A program made the translations under genes and the position numbers. Below are positions 32,421 through 46,132 of a stretch of 64,000 nt of DNA, one piece after another. How positions within the stretch are numbered: the first letter of the stretch is position 1; each line of letters opens with the position of its first letter. The notes below the pieces were generated by a model. That model searched no databases, was not told the DNA's origin, and saw only the letters and a program-made list of their open reading frames with translations. The DNA comes from Theocolax elegans (lineage: Eukaryota > Arthropoda > Insecta > Hymenoptera > Cerocephalidae): NCBI GenBank assembly GCA_026168455.1, contig CM047426.1, forward strand, positions 1,175,501 to 1,239,500, in the 5' to 3' direction.

Positions 32421-35400
32421 TATAACCTCGCAAACCTTCCACTCGTTCGATTTTACGTACCGCCACGCGCCCATTTTTCAAATCTCTATTTCACTTATTT
32501 ACTTTCATATATATACATATACAACCGAATTGATAATGTACCGTATTTACACGCACGAGGGTAAACATACACATATAGTTGTTACACCGAGATTTATGAA
32601 TCGTTATTCTCCTGGAGAAACTGTAATCGACGGTGTATTATATATCTTTAACTATATACACACACACACGAGTGTTAAACTCATCGTAATTTCTGGCAAA
32701 CTACGTACTCCTTTTCATTTCTATATATACACACACACCCTTTCGCTTTCTACTCGTCTATAACATCTATATGTATGTTATGGATACACGTATGCGACAT
32801 TCCGGAAAAAAAGATATATTTATATAATATACATATATAAATATATATATAATATATATTCCTTTTTTCCGTTCGCGCAAATCGATCCTCGACCGTTGAT
32901 GAGGTCCAACGACTATTTTTTTTTGTTTCGCATACATATACCATACGTGCACGCGAAAGAGGTAAATAAATATTTTTCTATATAAATCGCACGTGAAATG
33001 CGATCGAAGGTGCGAATCGTAGGCTGTACAAATAGATCCACCAAGATTGCTTTTTCATTGAAATGTGTGTCAAGATCGTATCATCGGGAATGTAAACATT
33101 AAAATTATTTCACACGCGTTATATATATATATACATACACATATAGCTGATTCAGAAGAGAAATTTATACTATTTTGCTTATTTTTCGTGCCTACGTGTA
33201 TATATATAAAATTTTAATTATATTAAATTATCGGTCCTTTGATATAGTATTGTAGATTAAATTTACATTTAGATTTTTCATAAACGCGCCTGTCGTTTTT
33301 TAAACAATGAATAACATTGTTACATAAATCAATTTACTCAAGTGGGCATTTTTAATGGTTGATAACTAGCAATTTTTATCCGATTTTTAAAGACACATTA
33401 ATATAATTCACGCATAAAAATATATTGTTTAATATTTAATATGAATTTTATTTAAAAATTCACCCTACACTTTTATGTCACTTATATCTATTACTATTGA
33501 ATCTCGAATAAAAATTTAGTACATATTATTACAATAATGAATTATCTACGAAATGATCTCTACATGAAATATGGTTGGTTATAGAACCTTCGGAATTTCC
33601 CATGCGTAAATAATTTGTATTTAACTATGACGATTGCGCGCTAAGTTAATTTAAAAAAAACAAAACATATTCGCACTTCACGATCGGTCGTCAAGAACGA
33701 CGATATTAATTAAATAAAATGTGGTTTTCGTTAAGAAAGTGAATCCCTTCGCGAAATAAAATTAATATAGAAATAAATGTTTATAAATACGAAATGAATT
33801 ATAATAAACATTCATTTTCGATTGATAATATTTTAAGTATTTACTTTGATTAAAAATTTTAATAATGAATTTATATATTTAGATTCGAATAGAATAATAA
33901 ACATAATGAAATATGTATATAAACATTCATTTCCACGAATTGATTTCCGTAAATAACTAAAACCACTAAAATTTCTTCCATCAAAGGTTAAATTATGCAC
34001 AGGGAGACACCCACGTGTCGTAGGAGCAAACAGCGCACTTTCAAGCGCATATTACGCGCGCATAGAATACACGTGGAGCTTAAAGAATCGTTTGTACTTT
34101 CACGGACTAGAACACCTGGTATTAACCCGTGCTCTATACCTTCTTCCGGTCTTCCGATATTCTCGTGTTATATATCGATTACGCTTCTCCTCGAGAGATA
34201 CCGCGCGAACGAACGAACGAAAGAGAAAGAGGGGGAGAGACTTTCCTTTTAAGCGCAACCGATGACTCGATTCATTTTTGCGAATTTATAAATAACGACC
34301 GCTTTCTTCGACCGATCGCTTCAAACTCTTTTTTAATCGACCTAACAGCGCAGCTTTTTTTTTTCTTTCTTAACCTTGCGCTCCTTTCCTTTTTGGATGT
34401 ATGCGTTTTTCATGGTGTTTTAATTTAGATTATTGTATTATACTACTGTCTTTCTTTCTGGAATTTTTGGATGATCTTTTTAGTAGCACGATGTGATTTA
34501 TTAATGATTATATTTATTTGTTCGTAAAACTCAATTTTTCTGCAGCGACTTATATTTTCTTCTCTCTGCAAATTCTCGAATTTCTATATCCGATATATAT
34601 ATATATATACATATATATTTTCCTATTCGATAAGGAATACATCGATAATTTCCAATAATCTTCACGTTAAAAATTACCCTCAAAATTTTTATAGCCGCAA
34701 TTAAAAAAAATGAATGAAAAAGAATTCATTAGCATTGGTTTCTAACCTCGAAACCTTAAAAAAAAGCTGTACAAATTTTAACATTTACGTAATTTAAAAA
34801 AAAATTATAAAAATCGACAGAAAAATAATCATCGCGAATCTATAAAAATGAACCGTTCTTAACCTCAAAACCTTTAAACATCTGTATTACATAAGAAGAG
34901 CATTTATTTATTTATAAGTACTCCGACTCCGCGATTGATTTATTATTACTTAATTAATTTTTCCGTTTTTAAATATATCGACAAACGACGCGTGTAATAA
35001 CTGCTTAATAGGTCAAGCCCCGCGCACGTGAGTCACGCTGCTCTCCTTTATGAATAATTTAACATACGAAATTACAATATCAATTATTTGCGCGTACACA
35101 CACACACAATCATATATATATATATATATATATAAACACGCCATTTTCGTAAATCATTTAGACAAATTAAAAAAAAAATTTTACGCAAACGCGCAGTGTA
35201 TGAAAAAAATTAGAAAAAGGAAAAACAAGGAAAAGTAATTATATAAATATAAAGTGCAGATTATAATACATAAATCGTAAATAATTGAATAAACCCAGCT
35301 TATATATATTATATATATATATACGTCAGAACGATCGCGGTGTGATTTAAATGTGTTAAGAGGACGAATAAGCTACTTTTAACCATTAAAATTGAATTGT

Positions 35401-38400
35401 ATTGTTAACCAGTGGATTGTTTAAATATAACCTCTTATCTCACACACACTTACACATTCATTCATTCATTTTCTTTTTTGGCACGATTACCGCGTCTTAA
35501 AATTAATACGATTATTATTATATTTTTAACTTTCGAAACGACCTGTTATACGCTCTTTCTCCCTTGGATGTATAGGAAGAGAAAGAAAAAAATATGAGAA
35601 GATAAAGCAATTGCGCGGCGGGTTATCTTGCGTATATATACGTATATATATACGTACACCTAATTCGATATACAGAATGGGCTGTTAATATCAATCACCG
35701 AGGTTTTTTCAAACCCTACATGACTTCCGACACAAAACGGTTTTTTAACGTGTGCGTATTATATACACGTGTACGATGAGATATTTAAATGTAAACTTGA
35801 GCCTTAATCGTTATTTACGAGGTATATTATCGCTCTTGCGAAAACGCGGGTGTGATCATTTTTCGAGAATATGTTATACCTATACGATCTTTCGCGTAAT
35901 AATGTCGAGGAATAAAAAAAAAAGGGGGGAGTATTGCGTAGGGGAATGTCATACCCAATTGTTGAGATCGATATTGTTCATGTGGGATGCATCGCGTTGT
36001 TCACTCACCTGAAACACAAAGATATATAGTTTTTTAATTAATGTGCCATTTATACGGTGTGATGTATTTATATATAGAAGAGTAATTTATTAATCAATTT
36101 TTTTTATTAAGCGATGTCTATAATGATAATATGGTCATAGGAAAGTACGTACTAACTTTTTTTTTATCAAATGATATATATACGTTTTTTTTTGATAAAA
36201 AGATGTGATACATCAAAATTATATTTCCTATTAACTTTTTATTAACGCTAGTTTCGGTGTTTTTTTATTTCAAAAAGTCTTTCTACATAATACTCTTTCA
36301 TTTCCTCTGAAGATTATCTACAACTTTTTTCGTGAAAATTGATTTTTACCCACCCAATCGATACATCGACTAAAAAATATGATGATTTATTAATTTCTAA
36401 TTAATTCTATTTCACTCACGATTTGTATCAGGTTTTATATTTTGGTTACAATTTTTGGGTTGTTGAAAGGAAATAATTGCAATTTGACTATCACATTATG
36501 CGAACTTGTACATTGTGATACAATTATCGGAAAGTGTAAGATAATAATTATTTTTCCTTTGTACAATTTAACGTACTAGCAAGCAAGTAAATACTAAATT
36601 CCTTTGTACTAATAAAATAACACAACGAATACCACTATTAACCATAAATTACGTACTTAATCTCAAAAGAACGTATTTCACCAATGTTTCAATTTCCACT
36701 GTAAGATTATACAGACGAGTAAGTCTACGTATCAATTTAAAAAAAAAAAAAGGAAAGTATTACACACGCCATGCAGTGTGAAATAATTACGATTTTTTTT
36801 TATCGCACTCCGTTTCTCGGAAGACAAAAGTGTATGTATAACAAAACAATAACGATATTATAATATAATTTTTCAACGATGAGGGGGGAGGGGTACGAGC
36901 GTATATTTACTTATGCGACTTAATTCAATACGGCAAGAAGAAAAAAAAAGAAATAAAAATATATATATATTATATACATAAGTGGACAAAGGTGCATATA
37001 GAAGCTTTATGCGAGTTATCTAATCGAAAATACATGAGTCATGAATTATACCGACAACAACTCTCGACAAACGCGTCGAATTTCATCCCTCCGTTAAGAG
37101 AGAGAGAGAGAGAGAGTGTGTGTGTGTGTGATATGTGCGCGCCTGAGAGGAGATCAAGTACATATATGCAGTTGAGGGAAAGGGAGATGGAGAGATGATT
37201 CGCGAACCTCGTTCCGTTTCACAATCCCTCTCTCTCTCTCTCTCCCTCTTACGGATTGAGTGTCGCGTGGTGTGCGCGCTAAGCTATAAAATTTCGTCAC
37301 GGAGAAGAGAAACGGAATAATAAAAAAAAAAATAATACGGTGAGCTTCCGTGACGGCGGTGTGTTGCAAATAATGCAACGACGTACGTGTGTGTGTGTAT
37401 GGCTTGAAAGTGAAATATTTTTTATAGTGATTGGTGGTTTTGGTTGAATGAGTGGAAATATATTCTTTGTAAAGGCGGAAAAATTAAATGTTTTTCAATA
37501 TAAGATCTTCCTAGAAAAAATTTATGGATCAGAAATAATGTCCTAGTAGAAATGTAATATAATGAAACTCTAATATTGACATAAATTGAATACTTCTTCC
37601 GTTACATACCATGATAATTGGTTATTTTGGCTTAAAAACGTTATACTTATGGTCAGATTTCTTCTATAGGTTTGGAAAAATTTTGATTCAACGTTACAGG
37701 TTTATTTTTTAACATTGGAATTATTAACCTTAATAACTGGATTAATGTTTTCAACTTTCCGCGAGCAGTAAACTTAAAAATGACTATAGAATCTTTTTCA
37801 AAAATCTTGTGGTATATGTTCAATATTTACTATGATAAAAGCGATTTTATAATCGCACTTTTACCAAAATATTTTTAACATCGTATTTTTAAAAATTAGA
37901 ACACAACCAAAATTGATCTATATAATGTAACTAAAAAAATAGGTTAAAACACGACGATATTTGGATTTTAATCTAATGAAGATAATAGCAAATTAAAGAA
38001 GATGAATGGCGTCGGAAGGTTATAAAAAAACACCCTTTTAGTCCATTTTTTTCGTCTATTTTTCACGTATTGTATTAGATCAATTTATTTCTTACTTATT
38101 AACGCGATACGAAAAATAACTGACCTTTTTAGTAAAATTTGTCTACTTTAAATTAACTTATTTTTAGCTCCATCTCAACAAATGGCTATAATTATCTAAT
38201 TTGAATAATTACGAAAAATAAGTTTACATTTATCTAATTTGTTTGCCTATAATCGTTTAAAAATCTAAAATGTGAAATATAAATTGCATAATGGAATAAA
38301 GTGTTTTCAAAATAATACTTATTATTAATTAAGCATTATTTTCGTTTATTACTATAATCAAACAGTTTTTAAAAATTTCTTGTATTAAATGTGAAACTAA

Positions 38401-40061
38401 CGCAAAAATGCGTAGAAATTGACGTGCTCAAAAAACTATTTAGCTAATATAAATTATTCTTATTTGATACTACACATATTTGTTAATTATTAAAATGTAA
38501 TAAAGTAAATGGATTTTTCTCGATTAAAAATCACATGCAGCTATTTTTACAATAATTATTCTAGATAATACAACTACGTGTAATTTTTACCTAAAAACAG
38601 ACAACGTTCTCAGACATGTTTCAGTAAATTCATTAGCTAAAAGACAGTTAATTTGATAAAAATTTAGATATTAATTACTTATAAGAGGTTTCGGATAATT
38701 TTCATTAATTACCTCTCCCAGTAATATAGTACATTCCCACATATACGTAAAAAAAGTAATTTTCAATAAGCACGCCGAAAACGATACAGTGTGTCAGACA
38801 AAGATAAATATAATTGTTTTTTCACAAATTTTCTAATCATCATCGTATAACAACCCCATTGGCGTTTTTAACGAGTATAACGAGTATGTATAAAAACATG
38901 AACTTCGTTATCGATTGAGCACGTCGCGTGGATTCGAAATTTCGAGCGGTCGATATAACCAAGCGCAATTAACGTTTAATAAGTATTCCTCATAACACAC
39001 ACATAAACGTGAAAACTTTCGTTTGATTATTATCAAAGTAATGTAACCTAAAATTATACGAAGTTTTCAAATACACAAAAAAGGCAACATCTCGCGACAC
39101 TGTCCATGTACACTAGATCGCGAACGTTGAAACGAACCAAGTTATACATGCTGTATTAGATATCTCCTTTTCCTCTCTTTTTTTTACAATGGAAAACCGA
39201 AGAATAAATAAAAAAACGTGTATTTTATATTTGTATGAGAATGGCTTGACCTATTTTATTTTGACTGATGGACTTTTTTTTTCTTTCGTCTCTTTATACA
39301 TTTGCGTATCAATACACGCGAAATTTCGTCGAGTAATTTGTTTTCAATTATACGTTGTGCGGTTGGCTCTCGTACCTACATATATATATATATAGATGAC
39401 GTGTACGATATATATAAATTATTAAATTTAATAATAAATAATAAATACAAGATGTATGGAAAGGTAGGTATTTACGTAACCTCAACTTTGTGCAAAATCA
39501 AATACGTGGTGTTTATATATTTAACTATCAGAAATAATTGTCACATACTCTTGTGTTTAATTGTAGTGCGACGTATCGGGAGAGAGATATTTTAATTTCC
39601 ATCGATCGACGACGACAACAGCCAGAGTAATTTAATTTGATATACAAGCCACATTGTAAATATAATGATGTTTTAATTGAATTTATTTATAAATATACAA
39701 AGATATATATATAAATCAGGACGCGACCTAGGCCACGAATCCTTATGTATATATACATTACGGTAATACAATATGGGTTGAATCAATTACTAATAACAAT
39801 AATAATAATTAATAACAATAATATTAATTAATAACCTATAAATTAACCCCTTATATATATACGATAAATTTATCACTTTTGGGAATAAAAATGAAAGTAA
39901 TAAAAATCAAAATAACTGTAACAATAACAATAAGAATAGTAACAATAATTATAATATTTATATCTCTTACATTTAGCATAGTACATATACACATATTAAA
40001 AATGTATATCTCAACGTGAAAATAGTGATCGGTTCAAAGAAAAGTCTTAAAAATAACTTAA
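32421..40061. other. AT-rich non-coding DNA with microsatellites
   Basis: No convincing gene. It contains TA/CA and GA/TG runs (for example 37099-37130 and 37229-37247), a weakly supported 34-codon plus-strand ORF at 32998-33102, a diverged direct repeat of about 115 bp (TTCTAACCTCGAAACC near 34739 and TTCTTAACCTCAAAACC near 34856), and the regulatory cluster at 35010-35035. Confidence 0.6.
35010..35035. promoter_or_regulatory. AGGTCA, E-box and AP-1 motifs within 26 bp
   Basis: AGGTCA (35010-35015, a nuclear receptor half-site), CACGTG (35025-35030) and TGAGTCA (35029-35035, AP-1) occur together in a GC-rich pocket of AT-rich DNA. Motif matches are exact; function is inference. Confidence 0.25.
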
Positions 40062-40794
40062 CCCATTAACGCCCAAACGACCAACATTTTTTTTCTTTTT
40101 CATAGTCATTATTTAATATTTAAATCATGCGCTACCATAGTACTGATTTTTTTCGTTATAGTTTTGGATGTGTTCTTTCGAATGCCGTCGGTAAAATTGA
40201 CTTAACCCTTTTTTGAAAAAAGTTATGATTTTTTAATTAAAAAAAATACAGAAAATTTGTCGCTATTTTTTGATAATTAATTTTTTTCATATTATAAAAT
40301 GTATTTAGATCGTTCGATTCATGAACAAAAGTGCATAAAATAGTTATACTTTGACCCTATATTTTTTGTATTTTATTCTCAGATAGTCAAAAATTTTGTT
40401 TTTAATGAAAATACACGAAAAATAACCAAATTTATACATTTTTCCTCTATTTTTGACTGTTTTTACATTGAAATCAAAATTTTTGACTATCTAAGAATAA
40501 AATACAAAAAATATAGGGTCAAAGTATAACTATTTTATGCACTTTTGTTCATAATCGAACGATCTAAATACATTTTATAATATGAAAAAAAAATTAATTA
40601 TTTATTAGTATTTTTTTAATTAAAAAAATCATAACTTTTTTCAAAAAAGGGTTAAGTCAATTTTACCGACGGTATTCGAAAGAACACATCCAAAACTAAC
40701 GAAAAAAATCAGTACTATGGTATCGCATGATTTAAATATTAAATAATGACTATGAAAAAAGAAAAAAAATGTTGGTCGTTTGGGCGTTAATGGG
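40062..40794. mobile_element. piggyBac-like palindromic MITE (733 bp) with TTAA target duplication
   Basis: The element begins CCCATTAACGCCCAAACGAC and ends with its complement. It is flanked on both sides by TTAA (40058-40061 and 40795-40798), the hallmark target of piggyBac transposons, whose ends also start CCC. The two ~350-bp halves are almost perfect inverted copies around a short centre near 40430, so the transcript or single strand would fold into one long hairpin. There is no transposase frame, so it is non-autonomous. Its right half (from 40271) is repeated in the tandem duplication. Confidence 0.85.
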
Positions 40795-41997
40795 TTAACA
40801 TGTACTTAATTAAGCAATTGCATAATATAATACACGATTTTGATATTTAATAATATCAAAACTCTTGAGATAATTTTTCGTTAAACTCGTTCGATAGAAG
40901 CAATTAATGGAAGGACCATTCGATACAACTGAAAATCTTTCTTTTTGTAACGTAGAAACAATTCTTTTTGTTATTACACATGATTGACGAATTAAAATAT
41001 GTGTATCTCGTTTCAGGTAAAAAAAACACATTATTTTCCAATGATTATTTATTTACAACGCGTTAACCGCAAAAAAAAGAGTCAAACTAACGTGAAAACG
41101 GCGGACATGTAGAAACGTGTGATATTATTTGTATATACGTATATGCGCGCATAAAAATGTGCAAGAGACCAAAGGGAGAGCGAAAAAGGAAAAAGTGTAT
41201 TATAGTATTACGCAAAGGATATACATATATATACTTTTGAAAAAAAGTGAAAGCGGTATATATTTGCGTCTTTTTTTTGGCATATTTTGTTGGATTAACA
41301 ACGAGATGCAAATTGGTCGCTTAGATGTACTTATTATATACGTTTGAATATATATACTAATTAATTACATCAAACTCAAATGAATATGAAAAATGTACAG
41401 GTAATAAAATAAAATTCATTAACGACACTATATGTATACATACACAGCAACAGTAATACTACATTATATATGTATGCCTATATATAATCGAGAGCAAAGC
41501 TGTGCTGGACGACAAAAATCTACCGTACTCGTATTATATATATATACACAGAAAGTACCGTAAAGGATTGCCCTTTAAAGGGATAGTTTTCTTCCTTCTT
41601 TTTTTTATTGCGAATATAAACGCAGGTGTACAAGTTCGGAGATAACGGCAGGGCGCACCGAGTTTCCGCGAACAACCGGTATATATACGTTAGAAAAACT
41701 ATTAGCCGTTTGGTACTGAGCCAACCGAGAGCGGATTACGGATTCCTTATAGTTATACCGCTAATTAAGTCATCGACCATTAGCCAAATTGCACTATTTT
41801 ATTATGTAAAGGTAGGAAGAAAGGAGGGGGGGGGTGATGAGTTACCGAGCTTTTGCCGCGTTTATTTATTGTTTTTACGGGACGGATTTATTTTGCGAAT
41901 CGCTTCGATTGCCCTGATGCAGGATAAGTGTTGGAAATAAGAGGTTTCTCGAGTTTCCTAAAGATTTCAGGGGAATTATTAGTTTTCGATTATTTAT
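40271..41997. repeat. tandem duplication, copy 1 (~1.73 kb)
   Basis: Starts inside the MITE at TGATAATTAATTTTTTTC and runs through its right end and about 1.2 kb of flanking AT-rich DNA. It is followed head-to-tail by copy 2. Differences are mainly one-base homopolymer indels with a few substitutions (for example GCCGTTTGG against GCCTCTTGG). Contains no gene. Confidence 0.92.
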
Positions 41998-42518
41998 TGA
42001 TAATTAATTTTTTTTCATATTATAAAATGTATTTAGATCGTTCGATTCATGAACAAAAGTGCATAAAATAGTTATACTTTGACCCTATATTTTTTGTATT
42101 TTATTCTCAGATAGTCAAAAATTTTGTTTTTAATGAAAATACACGAAAAATAACCAAATTTATACATTTTTCTCTATTTTTGACTGTTTTTACATTGAAA
42201 TCAAAATTTTTGACTATCTAAGAATAAAATACAAAAATATAGGGTCAAAGTATAACTATTTTATGCACTTTTGTTCATAAATCGAACGATCTAAATACAT
42301 TTTATAATATGAAAAAAAATTAATTATTTATTAGTATTTTTTTTAATTAAAAAATCATAACTTTTTTCAAAAAAGGGTTAAGTCAATTTTACCGACGGTA
42401 TTCGAAAGAACACATCCAAACTAACGAAAAAATCAGTACTATGGTATCGCATGATTTAAATATTAAATAATGACTATGAAAAAAGAAAAAAAATGTTGGT
42501 CGTTTGGGCGTTAATGGG
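41998..42518. mobile_element. truncated right half of the piggyBac-like MITE
   Basis: Copied as part of the tandem duplication. It keeps the right terminus and TTAA (42519-42522) but has lost the left terminus, so it should not be mobilisable as a unit. Confidence 0.85.
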
Positions 42519-43723
42519 TTAACATGTACTTAATTAAGCAATTGCATAATATAATACACGATTTTGATATTTAATAATATCAAAACTCTTGAGATAATTT
42601 TTCGTTAAACTCGTTCGATAGAAGCAATTAATGGAAGGACCATTCGATACAACTGAAAATCTTTCTTTTTGTAACGTAGAAACAATTCTTTTTGTTATTA
42701 CACATGATTGACGAATTAAAAATATGTGTATCTCGTTTCAGGTAAAAAAACACATTATTTTCCAATGATTATTTATTTACAACGCGTTAACCGCAAAAAA
42801 AAGAGTCAAACTAACGTGAAAACGGCGGACATGTAGAAACGTGTGATATTATTTGTATATACGTATATGCGCGCATAAAAATGTGCAAGAGACCAAAGGG
42901 AGAGCGAAAAAGGAAAAAGTGTATTATAGTATTACGCAAAGGATATACATATATATACTTTTGAAAAAAAGTGAAAGCGGTATATATTTGCGTCTTTTTT
43001 TTGGCATATTTTGTTGGATTAACAACGAGATGCAAATTGGTCGCTTAGATGTACTTATTATATACGTTTGAATATATATACTAATTAATTACATCAAACT
43101 CAAATGAATATGAAAAATGTACAGGTAATAAAATAAAATTCATTAACGACACTATATGTATATACATACACAGTAATACTACATATATATATGTATGCCT
43201 ATATATAATCGAGAGCAAAGCTGTCTGGACGACAAAAATCTACCGTACTCGTATTATATATATATACACGAGAAAGTACCGTAAAGGATTGCCCTTTTAA
43301 AGGGATAGTTTCTTCCTTCTTTTTTTTTATTGCGAATATAAACGCAGGTGTACAAGTTCGAGATAACGGCAGGGCGCACCGAGTTTCCGCGAACAACCGG
43401 TATATATACGTTAGAAAAACTATTAGCCTCTTGGTACTGAGCCAACCGAGAGCGGATTACGGATTCCTTATAGTTATACCGCTAATTAAGTCATCGACCA
43501 TTAGCCAAATTGCACTATTTTATTATGTAAAGGTAGGAAGAAAGGAGGGGGGGGGGTGATGAGTTACCGAGCTTTTGCCGCGTTTATTTATTGTTTTTAC
43601 GGGACGGATTTATTTTGCGAATCGCTTCGATTGCCCTGATGCAGGATAAGTGTTGGAAATAAGAGGTTTCTCGAGTTTCCTAAAGATTTCAGGGGAATTA
43701 TTAGTTTTCGATTATTTATTGAT
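41998..43723. repeat. tandem duplication, copy 2 (~1.73 kb)
   Basis: Head-to-tail copy of 40271-41997, ending at ATTTATTGA, which is also the sequence at the junction between copies, so breakpoints share a few bases of homology. Either a very recent duplication or an assembly duplication of two haplotypes. Confidence 0.92.
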
Positions 43724-46088
43724 TTTTATTAGAGGTTTTCTTATATGTGGGAAATGTAATAATGGAATGTGGTAAGAAATTATTTGAAATATTATACAAA
43801 AAAATTTTTTTTAATAAAATTTTAAAGATATGTAAAAAGATGTTTCGAACAAAATTTTAATGAAAAAATTCAAATATTTACGGTATGTGTATTTTGTTTA
43901 AAGGTAGGAAGATTCAGCATCCCTTCCATTGAAAATAATTAAAGTTTGAAAATATTAAAATTTCGAGTTTTACTTATTTATTTACGGAAGAAATGTATTA
44001 CTTTCGTGCCTATGTCAATTCGACATTTTCAAAGACAAATTTACTACTCAAAAGTCATTAAAAATAATATTGAAGATAATTTTGAGAAAAATTAAAAATG
44101 AAAAAGATATTGTAAAAAATTGTGATGAACATCATTAAGAACTTAAAAAGATGTTTCGAAATATGTCGTTATGCTATTTGTAGATCAGTTTTAGATAATT
44201 TTGCGATGCATTACCCCTGTAAAAAAGTTTCAGATAATATCTTTACGATATATCTCTGAATTCTCTAAACTGATATGTTTTACTAAACACTCTAAAATGA
44301 TATGTTTTAAAACGGAACGTTCAGACCAAATATTTTGAATACCAATGAGTTGTTTAAAAATCATTTTAATAATGATACATTTATTTTTAAAACGATACCT
44401 ATATTTCTCGGTTGATATATTATATACACTTAAGACATTTATTAAAATTACTTAAATAAAATATAAAGAAAAAACATATTTTTCTCTGAGATCTAAATAC
44501 GTATATAAAAATTATGTAAATTTATCGATCTTGAAATGAACTATAAATAGAGTATTATTTTCTTTTTCAAAAAATCTTTAAGAAGAAAAACATATCTTTA
44601 TCCGATCTTAAAAATATCTAAACTTTATTTCCGCAGGTTTGATTTTATTAATTTTAAACATATTTTAAAATTCTTTCATAGATTTTAAAGAACATTCGAG
44701 TATTACGTTATCATTGATTATAGAATTGTTTCAGATATATATAATTAAAATGATAAATTTAGGAAATTCAGAACCTACTTTTCATCTTAAATATAGATTT
44801 GAAGATTCTATATCTGAAATCCACCAGAATTTGGAAATTCTGTGAATCAAATTATTTAAATAAAAAAATCGATATAAAGTAATATTATATATTTAAATAA
44901 AAATGAAAATCGTTAATTTCAACGATGAATTTCTTCAGATCCTTTATTAAATATGTACTCTTAAAATAGGTTGTTATTTAGGCAGGAGTGTATACGTGTA
45001 ATTTTTAATCTCTCAAATAGATATCTTTAAAATTCATTGATTTTAAAACGATCTCGAAACTCTTTTGATTACCCCTCTCAGACCTGAATAAATTTAGAAT
45101 TTGTTCATATTTTTATTTATAATATATTTATCACCACGATTGTTTTTAAACATATAATTGGTTTAACACCATCTTATTTATGAAATATTTTTTATACTAT
45201 TTTTTTTAACGATAACGTCGTAATTTTTTTAATTAAAATTTTTACGTATATTACAACGTACATTTGGTCAGAAAGAGTTGAAAATCTGAAGTCTCTTTTG
45301 TATCTCAACAAAATCCTCGTATTGTTAAGAATCTAAACAATTTCCCTTAAAAATTATATATACACGTGATAATAAAAAATACATCGCTTGCAAAAAACGC
45401 TTTCGAATAATTTTCTTTTGAATCCGTTTCCACGTATACATTATCATCCCCATTTCCCTTTATACATTATATATACATATATATATATATCACTCGCGTA
45501 CATGTATGTAGATCCACACATACGTTATATTGACCGAGCAACTTGCGCGCTCAGCTTCAAATACAATACGTAAAACCGCTTTTATACGCGGAAAAACTTT
45601 TCTTCCAGCATCGATTCATCTCTTTTTTTTAACGTGAAATACTCAACTTTTCTCATTCCCAATCTCTCTATAAAAAAAATAAACAGCGTTACGCAACAAC
45701 AACGAAATTTATACATGTTAATTAAAAGAAAAATATTCCGATGAACTTAGCTGTTGATAATAAAATCGCGTTGAAAAAAAAAATAAAAATAATTGAATGA
45801 TCGTGGGATAAAAAGGACAGTCGTGCAGTATAGGCGACATCCTCGGCGAACGCGAGGATACATAATTCCGAAAGTGAAGTTACGCCGGCCGAGCGAAAGC
45901 TATACGCACAACGGCAGTGAACGTGACACGCTGACCAAATTCAGATGCGGAGCTGTCTCTCTCTTTGCGCGCGTGTGTGTGTGTGAATGTATAGTAACAG
46001 GAGAGAAAGAGAATCGGGCCTTTTTTTCTGCTTTCGCCTTCGGTGTAGGCTGATTAAGCCTTGTGCTTCGATTAAGGTACATATACCT

Positions 46089-46132
<44 letters not shown>

